Source: Runella rosea (GTDB taxonomy: Bacteria > Bacteroidota > Bacteroidia > Cytophagales > Spirosomataceae). From it: a stretch of 64,000 bases of DNA. The stretch spans positions 1 through 64,000 of the forward strand of contig NZ_CP030851.1 of NCBI RefSeq assembly GCF_003325355.1. Reading direction: 5' to 3'. The notes beneath the pieces are model-generated. The model did no database searches, was not told where the DNA came from, and was given only the letters and a program-made list of their open reading frames with translations. Each line of letters opens with the position of its first letter. Position 1 is the first letter of the stretch. This document shows, in pieces, positions 37,740 to 45,840 of the stretch. Position numbers and translations under genes: made by a program.

Positions 37740-37866
37740 AAAACGCGGGTTTGATACCTGTCTGATTCCATACTGATTTTACCTTAAAAAAGAGGGGAAA
37801 ATCAGTATGGAATGGCTATTCAACAGGTCTATCAATCAATGTATAGACCTTATCCATTTTAAATGC
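37740..37866 (+). repeat. 127-bp tandem repeat, copy 1
   Basis: Unit starting AAAACGCGGGTTTGATACC, repeated without spacer at 37867. Each unit contains a strong hairpin: TTCCATACTGATTTT pairs with AAAATCAGTATGGAA around a short A-rich loop, plus GGTCTAT...ATAGACC. No ORF. Confidence 0.9.
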
Positions 37867-37993
37867 AAAACGCGGGTTTGATACCTGTCTGATTCCATAC
37901 TGATTTTACCTTAAAAAAGAGGGGAAAATCAGTATGGAATGGCTATTCAACAGGTCTATCAATCAATGTATAGACCTTATCCATTTTAAATGC
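37867..37993 (+). repeat. 127-bp tandem repeat, copy 2
   Basis: Second copy, apparently identical to 37740-37866. The first 13 bases (AAAACGCGGGTTT) occur again, inverted, at about 39028-39040 beyond the recombinase gene, linking this repeat to the inverted-arm structure. Confidence 0.9.
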
Positions 37994-38128
37994 AGATTCA
38001 AAATTAATAACAAGGCAGAATACCACGTTTTAAGAATATTTTAACCCGTTTTAATTATATTTTAATTAGGAATAATCACAAATATCCTCTACTTTTATTT
38101 CACTTCTTCTTCAATAGGATTTTCAAAC

Positions 38129-38266
38129 ATGAAAATGAAAGAAAATAATAAAGAAGAAAAGTCTCAGAATCCTTGTTCCCGAACATTCGAAAGAAAATCG
38201 CCGAACAGGGATTTTTTGTATCCTTCCAATGCCACATTATGTGGCACTGAAACTAAGCGGCAATAG
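38129..38266 (+). CDS. Small basic/polar ORF of unknown function
   Basis: 45 codons from an ATG at 38129 (MKMKENNKEEKSQNPCSRT) to TAG at 38264-38266. It is Lys/Asn/Glu-rich with two cysteines and no recognised family. Its DNA holds an imperfect hairpin (AATCC..GTTC / GAAC..GGATT, 38160-38215) and a perfect 17-bp palindrome (TGCCACATTATGTGGCA, 38230-38246), so the region may be structural rather than coding. It lies immediately downstream of and convergent with the recombinase gene. Confidence 0.3.
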   Translation: MKMKENNKEEKSQNPCSRTFERKSPNRDFLYPSNATLCGTETKRQ

Positions 38267-38298
38267 AATAAGATTGTAGATTTATTGGGACTGTCAAC

Positions 38299-38901
38299 TT
38301 ATTTGCTTACTTCTCCTTTCTGATACGCACTGATTTTTACGCCCCGCAGTCGCAGATATTTGTACAGCGTCATTTTGGAAATGCCCACCGTTTTGGCAAT
38401 TTCATCCACGCCTAATTTTTCCTCTTTGTAATACATTTCGGCCAACATCGCTTTTTTCTGCGCTTCGGCCGATAGCCCGCTGCGTCGTCCGCCCTTTCGC
38501 CCCCGGGCGCGGGCAGCTTCCAATCCCGCCTTGGTTCGCTCCCGAATCAGGTCTCTTTCAAACTCGGCCAATGATGCAAAAATATTGAGCACCAATCGCC
38601 CCTGAGGCGTAGTGGTATCAATGGAGTCGGTCAGGCTGCGCAGACCCACTCCCCGTTTTTCAAATTCAGCCACCAGCTCCAGCAGATTTTTCAGGGAGCG
38701 ACCCAACCTGTCGAGCTTGTAAATACAAATCACATCTCCTTTCCGAAGTTGACTCATCATCTTTTCCAACTCAGGTCGGTCGGCTTTGATGCCCGAGGCT
38801 TTTTCCTGAAAGATCATTTCGCAGCCCGCTTTGGTGAGGGCATCCCATTGTAATTCTAAATTTTGGTCTTTGGTGGAGACTCTGGCGTAACCGATCAGCA
38901 T
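38299..38901 (-). CDS. Serine recombinase (resolvase/invertase, Pin family)
   Basis: Small serine recombinase. Resolvase domain: IGYARVSTKDQN with the nucleophilic Ser, ASGIKADRPEL, YKLDRLGRSLKNLL and FERDLIRERTKAGLEAA; C-terminal HTH with VDEIAKTVGISKMTLYKYL. The ATG at 38901 (MLIGYARVS) is chosen over 38919. About 200 residues, the usual length for Hin/Pin/Tn3-resolvase proteins. It lies inside a ~2.2-kb inverted-repeat structure, so it may invert or resolve this segment. GC content is higher than in the surrounding repeats. Confidence 0.93.
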   Translation of the reverse strand: MLIGYARVSTKDQNLELQWDALTKAGCEMIFQEKASGIKADRPELEKMMSQLRKGDVICIYKLDRLGRSLKNLLELVAEFEKRGVGLRSLTDSIDTTTPQGRLVLNIFASLAEFERDLIRERTKAGLEAARARGRKGGRRSGLSAEAQKKAMLAEMYYKEEKLGVDEIAKTVGISKMTLYKYLRLRGVKISAYQKGEVSK

Positions 38902-39117
38902 TTGTATAGGTTTAATCAACGATTTTTAAAATTAATTATACTTTGATCACTATACAAGTTTTATTGACGGAAACGGCTGATTATTGACAATTTTCAGGAG
39001 TTGCTGGGTAAAGCAGAAAAAGTTTGAATAAACCCGCGTTTTTATGTACTCTAAAAACAGTGTGTGTTGTCCTAAAAAATCCGGCTGGGTCGGAAAGCAC
39101 TCCTGTTTCAGCAGCTA

Positions 39118-39385
39118 CTTTCCAATGTAATGATACTGTAATGAAACGTAATGATACCGCAAGGATACGTAAGTATGAAAACGTGATGGCGACTCCCGAA
39201 AAACAGAACGCAGGGGTTCGAAAAAAAGGTAGGTTGATCCAGGTTACCTATTGGTTACCTGCCATCCGAAACCTAAGGTAACCTATACGTATCATAAGGT
39301 AACCTATAGGTATCATAAGATTTTCCAGAACACTAAAAAGGAAGGTTACCTAACCTGCTCATTTCTTCAGGTAACCTCAGGTTGT
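39118..39385 (-). repeat. Right arm of inverted repeat (truncated by IS3)
   Basis: Mirror image of 37200-37575: GTAATGAAACGTAATG-type words at 39125-39170, then six GGTAACC/GGTTACC motifs at 39233-39385. Divergence from the left arm is noticeable (about one mismatch per 8-10 bases by eye). The match stops at CAGGTTG, where the IS3 left end begins; the outermost ~110 bp present in the left arm are missing here and do not resume beyond the IS, so sequence was lost. Confidence 0.75.
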
Positions 39386-39532
39386 GCTGACCGATAAAAA
39401 CTGGACAAAAAACCGTCCCTTATTTTAGAGAATGGGAACTCGGTTAATGGGATTGTTTTTCATGTCGATTCCTTTTTGAAGTAGGAACTCGGCAGGACTC
39501 AGAAAATTGATTCCGCTATGAATTCTTTCAAA

Positions 39533-39548
39533 TCGGAGCGCCGAAGCG
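39533..39548 (+). other. 16-bp GC-rich insertion A
   Basis: TCGGAGCGCCGAAGCG. Leaving it out joins DFYN and FERIHSGIN of the transposase. It differs from insertion D (inverted) at two positions. Confidence 0.85.
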
Positions 39549-39746
39549 ATTATAGAAATCACGGAATTGATTCATTATTTCTTTTGCATTGCTTATATTA
39601 CTAAACTCAAACTTCTGACAGACAGCGCTTTCCATAATGGAATGATACGATTCAATATGGCTGTTCTGCTGAGGTGTGGCAGGTTTTGTAAATTCCTGAA
39701 CAACCTGTTTGTCTTTGAAATACTTTTGGACCATTTCCGCAATGAA

Positions 39747-39762
39747 GCGGTCCGCCGCCGCG
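39747..39762 (+). other. 16-bp GC-rich insertion B
   Basis: GCGGTCCGCCGCCGCG, identical to insertion C. It interrupts the codons for the DNG-A-H-F block that holds the second catalytic Asp. The next two bases (GT) are also shared with C. Confidence 0.88.
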
Positions 39763-39960
39763 GTGTGCCCCGTTATCACATCGTACATACATTTTTTCAG
39801 GAATTATCATGTGTACAAATATTCTTTCGAATAGGTCAATAACATCTTGATATTTAATGGAATAGCTAATGTGATGGCTGATATTCCAACGTGAATAAAC
39901 ATCTAGAACGGTCAAAACCTGCATATTTCTGTTTTGTCCTGCAACCCATACAAATTTAAT

Positions 39961-39976
39961 GCGGTCCGCCGCCGCG
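39961..39976 (+). other. 16-bp GC-rich insertion C
   Basis: GCGGTCCGCCGCCGCG, identical to insertion B 214 bp away. It falls directly after the first catalytic Asp codon (LEFD | IKFVW). Confidence 0.88.
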
Positions 39977-40030
39977 GTCAAATTCAAGGTAGCAGAAGGC
40001 GGCTTCCACCTGTGGTAACAAATCTTTGAC

Positions 40031-40046
40031 CGCATCGGCGGTCCGA
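40031..40046 (-). other. 16-bp GC-rich insertion D (inverted orientation)
   Basis: Minus-strand reading TCGGACCGCCGATGCG; 12 of 16 positions equal B/C and 14 of 16 equal A. It separates RNW from VKDLLPQ in the transposase. Confidence 0.85.
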
Positions 40047-40402
40047 CCAGTTGCGTTTAGACTTTTTCGAGGTGTTAACATATTGACTCCTGAGTAATTG
40101 ATGGCTTTTCATGAGCCTATAAACCAAATGTTTACTGATTTTCAACTGCTTCTTTCTTCGCAAGTAGATGTAGGTTTTGTAATAACCGTAATCAACAAAT
40201 GGGTGATCGAAAAGCTGATGAATATATTCAATAATAATCTCATTAGCAACAATTTCCCCATTCTTATCAACTGCTTTTGCATAAGGCTTACAACCCTGTT
40301 TTCCTTCAGAAGGCCGGTAGTAATAACTGCTTCGAGCAATATAGCATAGGGCCAACACTTTATTCTTAGGAAAGTGAGTTTCAATGAATTCCTGTGCTAC
40401 TA

Positions 40403-40708
40403 TCAACCGCTCTTGTTGAGTGGGGAAGTTTTTTTTAACAGGGCATCTTTTATACGAATTTCAAGTTCTTTCTCGGCTACCAGTTCTTTAAGTGCTTGAT
40501 TCTCCCGTAAAAGACGATGATACTCTTTGCTTGAAATAGAGGTCTCAACCTCTTTTACTGAGGCTGAAGAGGAGTCACAGGCCCATCGGTAAATCATAGA
40601 GGTCGAAACCTCAAATTGACGGGAAGCAGAGGTGACTCCGTGTTCTTGATAATACTGGAGGATGGCTTTTTTGTCGCTTTCGCTCCAATGTCTGCGGTGT
40701 TTGCTCAT
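40403..40708 (-). CDS. IS3-family transposase OrfA
   Basis: 101 residues: an HTH (SESDKKAILQYYQEHGVTSA, FEVSTSMIYRW) followed by a leucine zipper-like helix (YHRLLRENQALKELVAEKE). It ends just after a run of eight As in coding sense, a slippery site whose -1 frame leads into OrfB (KKNFPTQQERLIVAQEF). Intact and free of 16-bp insertions. Confidence 0.88.
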   Translation of the reverse strand: MSKHRRHWSESDKKAILQYYQEHGVTSASRQFEVSTSMIYRWACDSSSASVKEVETSISSKEYHRLLRENQALKELVAEKELEIRIKDALLKKTSPLNKSG

Positions 40709-40763
40709 TGGACTACAAGTTAAGAGATTCCCTTAGCTTTGTGTCCAAACTTTTATCGGGCTG

Positions 40764-40919
40764 GAAAGAAATCACGGCTTTTTAAGTCCTTTGTATCGCC
40801 AACTTTTCGGGCGAATGTGTCTGTACAATTTTCGGTAGCCTTAGCGTGGCAACTACAACTATGCCCCTCTGAAAGAACAGTAAAATTCATACTTATGTCC
40901 AGCGTTTGTTTATAAAAGT
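40764..40919. other. Short intergenic stretch
   Basis: About 155 bp between the IS3 right end and the first GC-rich island. No gene, repeat or continuation of the inverted-repeat arm recognised. Confidence 0.5.
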
Positions 40920-40954
40920 AAAAAGGTTGCCGTTCTACGCAACCTTGTAGAGAA

Positions 40955-41165
40955 TCTATGAAAAACTAAACATTCAAGTCGTTTCCCTTGTCGCCAAGAA
41001 CCTGCCCTGCAAGCCAAAACCTGCCTAACCGGGGCGTTCAAGCTGTCAACCGAAACCCGCCGAACGAGCAAAAAGCCTGACCTCTGCGGCCTGCAATCTG
41101 TCGCTGGGACGCTGCCCCGCAAGCACTTTATTGGCAAACACCCAACGACCCCATGTGAAATTTGA
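40955..41165. repeat. GC-rich island 1 with attC-like half-site
   Basis: Degenerate ~57-bp units (CTTGTCGCCAAGAACC..., GGGGCGTTCAAGCTGTC..., GCGGCCTGCAATCTGTCGC...) followed by ACCCAAC (41140-41146) and CCATGTG (41151-41157), the left half of the 61-bp palindrome found complete in islands 2 and 3. The right half is missing. GC content is far above that of the adjacent modules. No convincing gene. Confidence 0.7.
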
Positions 41166-41396
41166 GTGATTACCGGGCGACGTTCGCCAAGCAAAAATGT
41201 CGAAGTATCGCTCAGGTTAGAAAGATTTAAAGCTGTTATATTGGTACTTACCGTGTTGCAAACACTCTATTTGTTTTTAGTTCGGGGTTGTCTTTCAGAA
41301 CATCCCGAACAACGGGGGCTTATCAACCAGAGCTTTATCATGCCGAGCGGAAAGATAATAACAATCAAATTACTAATTTCTGAATCTTTAAAGGCC
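41166..41396. other. Spacer right of island 1
   Basis: About 230 bp with no gene recognised; leads to the 3' end of the TPR-like gene. A short plus-strand frame exists but has no family resemblance. Confidence 0.45.
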
Positions 41397-41918
41397 TTAA
41401 TTAATTGATAAACCGTCACCTGATATTTTCTTTAATAATCTATCTTTATCATTTGGAAATATTTCAAGTAGATATTTCCAAACCTGTAGAGCCTCTTCTT
41501 TCTTACTTATTCTATGTAAGAATTGTGCTTTATATATGTTAGCTTGCATAGTGTATATATTATTTTTGTTTATCTTTTCCAAAACATTTATAGCTTGATT
41601 AATTGCATTTAACGCTTCTTGATTTTTACCCTGTTTCTCATAGGCTTGAGACAGAGAAACGTATGTATTAATTAAAATAGGGTTGTTAGAGTCTACAGTT
41701 TTTACGATATTAAGATAGTTGTTAATTATGTTATCCATGTCACTTTGTGAACCATCACGTCCGTATCGTTCATTTTCTTTAAGATGATTATATTCTGAAA
41801 TTGTTTCTGTGTAATTGTTTTCATATGCTCTGCTAAACTTCTCTATTAGCTTCTTAAAAACATAAAAAACAATTCCACACAACACTGTTACAGTCGTTAT
41901 AATAAGTAAAGTGTTCAT
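41397..41918 (-). CDS. Membrane-anchored TPR protein
   Basis: An N-terminal transmembrane segment (LLIITTVTVLCGIVFYVF) is followed by a helical region with two to three tetratricopeptide repeats (NPILINTYVSLSQAYEKQGK, NQEALNAINQAINVLEK, ANIYKAQFLHRISKKEEAL). 173 residues, intact. Last gene of a minus-strand set with a four-helix membrane protein, a stand-alone receiver and a histidine kinase. Probably a protein-binding scaffold for that signalling set; specific function unknown. Confidence 0.7.
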   Translation of the reverse strand: MNTLLIITTVTVLCGIVFYVFKKLIEKFSRAYENNYTETISEYNHLKENERYGRDGSQSDMDNIINNYLNIVKTVDSNNPILINTYVSLSQAYEKQGKNQEALNAINQAINVLEKINKNNIYTMQANIYKAQFLHRISKKEEALQVWKYLLEIFPNDKDRLLKKISGDGLSIN

Positions 41919-41930
41919 AAAAAATTTTGT

Positions 41931-42392
41931 TTAATGATGATCGTACCAAAACACAGTAATTAAAATCAAGTACAAAGCGAAAAGCAAATGACCAAATGCA
42001 ACTAACCTAACAAAACTGGTAATATTCTTTTGAGGTATCGTTACCGTAGCAGTGCCACTTATGCTATCACTACTTTTTACTCTAAATTTATGTTTATCTG
42101 TAGAGAAAGTCTTTGCAATCAAACAGCAAACAATATAAAAAATTGCCATTAAGAATGTAAGTAACATGATATCAATTGCTCTACCATTATATGAACTACT
42201 ATCTGCATACACTCTAATAGCGAAGGCAATAATTAAGGAAGAATCTGTAGCTAACAATTCAAAAGAAAACTCATCGTATAATATTGGAATTGGCGTTCTA
42301 CTTCTCTCATTTATTTTATTTAAAAATAAAATAAACGGAACTATAAGTGGTACAACCGTAAATTCTAAAATTACCAAAGTAGTGTGTAACAT
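41931..42392 (-). CDS. Four-helix membrane protein of unknown function
   Basis: 153 residues with hydrophobic segments at ~3-23, ~45-62, ~73-95 and ~127-148, consistent with four transmembrane helices, and a polar, Ser/Thr-rich cytoplasmic or periplasmic loop between the last two (FSTDKHKFRVKSSDSIS). No family recognised. It lies between the receiver gene (16 bp) and the TPR gene (12 bp) on the same strand, so all are probably co-transcribed. Confidence 0.6.
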   Translation of the reverse strand: MLHTTLVILEFTVVPLIVPFILFLNKINERSRTPIPILYDEFSFELLATDSSLIIAFAIRVYADSSSYNGRAIDIMLLTFLMAIFYIVCCLIAKTFSTDKHKFRVKSSDSISGTATVTIPQKNITSFVRLVAFGHLLFALYLILITVFWYDHH

Positions 42393-42408
42393 ATAAAAAG
42401 CTTTTTTC

Positions 42409-42816
42409 TTAAATCAAAACTGCATTGATAGATTTGAACAAGTCATCAAAACTTGTCTCCGTTAGCTTACAAACATAAGTAGCCTTATAAGAGTCTATCT
42501 GTTTTTGAACTTTAGGACTTTCAATAACTGTGTAACAGATTATCGGTAATGTATTATTGTCAAACAATTGCCTTATTAGTCTCAAAATAAAAACGCCATA
42601 CATTAGGTCAGGTTCGTTATTAGGAAGCTTCAGATCACCTCCCAGTGGTAACATCATGTCTAGTATGACTACGTCAAATTTAGTCGTACGCAACTTAGCC
42701 AAACCGTCTGCTCCGTTGTCTGCATAATCGTAACTACCTTCTCCGTGTTCATAAACCAATCTATCAAAGATAGCATCAGCCAGCCAAATTTCCTCGTCTA
42801 TAAGAAGTACTTTCAT
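42409..42816 (-). CDS. Stand-alone receiver (CheY-like) protein
   Basis: 135 residues, a receiver domain only: VLLIDEEIW (acidic pocket), phospho-Asp in VVILDMMLPLGG, Thr in ICYTVIES and Lys in YVCKLTETSFDDL. An insertion of ~12 residues after the phospho-Asp (DLKLPNNEPDLMYG) is unusual and close to the active site. No output domain, so it works by binding a partner. The histidine kinase upstream (28 bp) is its likely donor. Confidence 0.82.
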   Translation of the reverse strand: MKVLLIDEEIWLADAIFDRLVYEHGEGSYDYADNGADGLAKLRTTKFDVVILDMMLPLGGDLKLPNNEPDLMYGVFILRLIRQLFDNNTLPIICYTVIESPKVQKQIDSYKATYVCKLTETSFDDLFKSINAVLI

Positions 42817-42844
42817 GTGAAATTAGTTTTGTGAAAAAATAAAA

Positions 42845-44993
42845 CTACTTTTTAAATTTTACAAAAAAAGTAGCTTTATTTTTTTCTGTTAATACTTCAA
42901 TTTTACCATTTAACGCTTCAACTATTTTTTTTACTAAATATAATCCTAAACCAGAACCTAATGGAGAAAATTCGTTCGCATAGCTTCCTCTAAAATGACG
43001 CTGAAATATTTTTGTCTTTTCATCTTCTAAAATTTGACACCCCCAATTTGTAACTGAAAAAGTGAGTTCAGAAAAATTATTATTCGGATCGATTAATATG
43101 TTTCCGTCACTTCCATAATACGAAGGATCAAATTTGATCTTATTTCTTGCTAAATCAGTTGATTTAAAAGAATATTTCACAGCATTATCTAAAAGACATG
43201 TTAAAACTTCATCTAATAATTTCTCGTCAGTATAAAAATTGTCGAATTTCTCATTAGAAACGTTATTTTTGACGCGAATATGTATCCCTTTTGACTCTGC
43301 CATAGCTCGAAATGCCATGCTCTTATAAATTAAATACGATGTAAAATTTTCAATTGGCGCAATAACAGGAATGATTGGCTTTACATCAAGTTCTAGTATT
43401 CTTTGGAAACTTGTTAACTGACGTTTTGAATACGCAATTTGATGCCCTATCGCAACTGATCTTTTACTTATAAGTTCTTGCGGTATTCTACCTTTTGCTA
43501 AATTATCTAGTTGATTATGAATTGCTGCTAAAGGTGCTCCAACTTGATGTACTACTGTGCGCATACCTTCAGCCAGAGCGAAAGCATGCTCCTGCTCTTT
43601 TATCTTTTTCTCATCTTCAAAATGTTTTAATTCCAAACCGATTCTTTTTACAGATAACAATATCATTTCGATATCTGCAAATGTGAAATCTCTATTCTTT
43701 GTGTTAGTAAATATGATAAACGAATCTTTTTCTACAAAAGGTATTGGCACAACTACAACATATATCATTGCGTTTTTTTCAAGCTGTTTTAAGTAATTAT
43801 CTGTAAAATCAGGCAATAAAATATCTTCTTGTGTTTCTTTTAAATTTTTCTCAATGTCAAAATAAAATTTACTTATAGTGGAGCTAAGGTTTTTTGTATT
43901 TTTAGGACAGAAATGAATAGCTTCAATTTTTTGTTTTTTATCACTAAGAGCCTTTACTATAGCCTCACTAAATTCATTATTCTCAGGCTTGGGATCACTT
44001 TGTGTTTTGCGAATTTATAATAATGTTCTAAAGTTTTTGTGTAACCTTTAATGTCAATTTTTTTTATCCTCATTGTATAACCTCATGAATACGCCATTGC
44101 AGTTCAGAACATTACTCATTATTTCACATACATTATCATGATTGTTTACATTAATGTCAAACAAATTTAATTTTTTTAACCTTCTAAATAATAGTTCGTT
44201 TCCATGTGTAATGAAACCACTTGAGATATAAAATTTAATCTCTCTTGAAATGATTTTTCTAACCTATATTTTTCATCACTAGAAATTACAAAATCTGGTT
44301 TAGCTGAAAATATAAAACGTAATACACCAAAATACCTTTCTGTCGCATATAGAGGTAAGGCTAAATAAAAAGCTGATTTGTCTATACTCACCGATAGTTT
44401 TTCCTTAAGTAAATAGATGCAGTTTAACCTTGAATCGTCGATATTGTTTTAAACTTTCAAGAACAATTTCATCCGTTAATGTTGAACCAAATTCAAGTAA
44501 TTTTCTATAATACTGACCAGTGAGAGTAAATCCGTCTATAGAATGTTTCTCAAACTCTGGATATTTTTTATGTGATTGATATGTAGTCTGATATTCTCTC
44601 CAGTTGGAACTGATATTATCGAACATTAATTTATCAACGTCATTTTCACATATACGATTAAATAATGAATTTGCATAAACTTTAAAATCTGGTGAAAGCT
44701 CCTTTTTTGTTGACTTTAAATAATCAAAAACACTAATATTTTTTGCAACTGTTTTTGGTTTTACTATCGTTTGTGTTAAGACTTACTTTATTTGTATTAA
44801 AATAGTTTCCACTGCATATTAGTTTATCTTCTTTACTACCATAAATCAATATTGAAACTACAGATGCTTGTAATCTGCTACACAGTAACATACATATCAT
44901 GTCATATTTTGTATTGTCGGTATAGGGACCGTTAAATATCTCTGTTACATCTTTAGAGAAGTCTGATAAGTCAACCTTGTAATTATTTTCCAT
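42845..44993 (-). CDS. Tandem-GAF-like sensor histidine kinase (several frameshifts)
   Basis: Kinase C-terminus intact: H-box EGMRTVVHQVGAPLAA with a variant HQVGAPL instead of HELRxPL, N-box LLDNAVKYSF, G-boxes LGSGLGLYLVKKI. Upstream, frames at 44733-44993, 44405-44626, 44176-44391 and to 43817 read through as one polypeptide of ~715 residues after four or five one-base corrections; it contains two GAF-like sensor stretches (DMICMLLCSRLQASVVSILIY; NVCEIMSNVLNCNGVFMRLY). Cytosolic, no transmembrane helices. Directly upstream of the stand-alone receiver. The frame breaks are probably sequencing errors, but decay cannot be excluded. Confidence 0.72.
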
Positions 44994-45224
44994 GATGATT
45001 ACAGTAAGTGTTTAAAACAAAAATTATAGTGTTTTTACTTAAGTAATTGTGCAAAATTAAACGAGATCATGTTAGTTTATAACTTTTTGATTATCAAGAA
45101 TTTATTCACTAAATCACTCAATTACTAATTCGCACATTTACTTATTGCTTCGTTCTAATTTCAGTATAATCGTTTAGCATAACCCACTAACCCTAAACTT
45201 GGCTTGTTGGGGACGATTAACCTG

Positions 45225-45425
45225 TTACTGATCGTATTGAGTTATCCTAACCAACAGCATCCTGTCGAACGAAACCCGCCCCGCAAGCCCATTTTGGCCG
45301 ATGCGCCCAACTCCTCCATGTGCTGATGGTGAGGGACGAGCCTTTACACACATGGCCGGTTGGGCTGCAAACCTTACTTCGGGGACGTGCAACCTGTCGC
45401 TGGAAAGCTGGCCCACACAGAGCGA
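45225..45425. repeat. GC-rich island 2 with complete 61-bp attC-like site
   Basis: Contains one ~57-bp-type unit (AGCATCCTGTCGAACGAAACC...), the 61-bp palindromic site at 45305-45365, and a second unit (GTGCAACCTGTCGCTGGAAAGC...). Flanked by AT-rich DNA on both sides; separates the kinase module from the barrel-protein module. No convincing gene. Confidence 0.7.
45305..45365. other. attC-like palindromic site, copy 1
   Basis: GCCCAAC at the left end and GTTGGGC at the right end fit the integron R''/R' consensus RYYYAAC/GTTRRRY. Inner boxes CCATGTG and CACATGG pair next to them; the centre is unpaired. Total length 61 bp. The last 26 bp are identical to copy 2 at 47977-48037. Whether an integrase uses it is not known. 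Confidence 0.6.
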
Positions 45426-45587
45426 CTCAGAATAAACAACGCGCAATAATCATTTCATAAAGTCAATTTTACCTTGACATACAGCGATGGTTGCTTTAGC
45501 GGCCATAACCTGCTTTGCTATATCACATATAAGCTGTCAGCGCGGTTAGCAAACCAATCGCACCTTTGAAGCAGTTTGAAATTCGAT

Positions 45588-45821
45588 TTAGGATTTACAC
45601 TGATCGCAGGGTCGCCATTTAAAATTGTTATCACCTACACCTCTACACCGGCATAATCTCACCTGCGCTCTTACAGCCTCAGTTCCAGTCATTGTTAACG
45701 TAAGCCTAAATGGTTGCTCATCACCATCAGGAATGTTATTCAAGGATTCGTTTAATGTGGCAAGAATTGAATCCAGTCCGGAGTTGAGATGGTTTTTTAA
45801 TTCCTCTTTTGTAGTGGCCAT
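45588..45821 (-). CDS. Small protein with zinc-binding-like Cys pairs
   Basis: 77 residues (MATTKEELKNHLNSGLDSIL...). Helical N-terminus, then a beta-rich part (PFRLTLTMTGTEAV) and a Cys-rich end (RLCRCRG, CDQCKS) that could bind zinc. Downstream of the barrel-like protein gene by 19 bp, same strand. No family recognised. Confidence 0.5.
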   Translation of the reverse strand: MATTKEELKNHLNSGLDSILATLNESLNNIPDGDEQPFRLTLTMTGTEAVRAQVRLCRCRGVGDNNFKWRPCDQCKS

Positions 45822-45840
45822 TGGACAGAATGTTATTGGG

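Larger units (their letters stand above)
39425..40445 (-). pseudogene. IS3 transposase OrfB interrupted by four 16-bp insertions
   Basis: DDE integrase subunit, entered by -1 frameshift from OrfA at the A8 run (40429-40436 on the plus strand as Ts). Without the insertions it reads as one frame: RNWVKDLLPQVEAAF, LEFDIKFVWVAGQ (first Asp), DNGAHFIAEMVQKYF (second Asp, DNGxxF), QNSHIESYHS (Glu) and DFYNFERIHSGINFL, ending NPINRVPIL at 39425. Each insertion falls inside a conserved block, adds 16 bases and therefore shifts the frame. As written the DNA encodes only fragments. No other defects are visible in this gene. Confidence 0.85.
39387..40763 (-). mobile_element. IS3-family insertion sequence carrying four 16-bp insertions
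   Basis: Terminal inverted repeats CTGACCGATAAAA (39387-39399) and TTTTATCGGGCTG (40751-40763) bound OrfA and OrfB on the minus strand. No clear target-site duplication. The transposase gene is interrupted by four 16-bp GC-rich segments that restore the reading frame and the DDE motif when left out. The left end truncates an inverted-repeat arm. Confidence 0.85.

Noticed and set aside
38160-38220. Hairpin plus T-run as intrinsic terminator
   Set aside because: Imperfect stem inside a possible small ORF and no plus-strand gene upstream that would need it.
39533-40046. 16-bp segments as library barcodes or adapter remnants
   Set aside because: They lie inside the assembled element at four places, in both orientations, and resemble one another; standard barcodes are not this GC-rich. 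Still worth excluding with raw reads.
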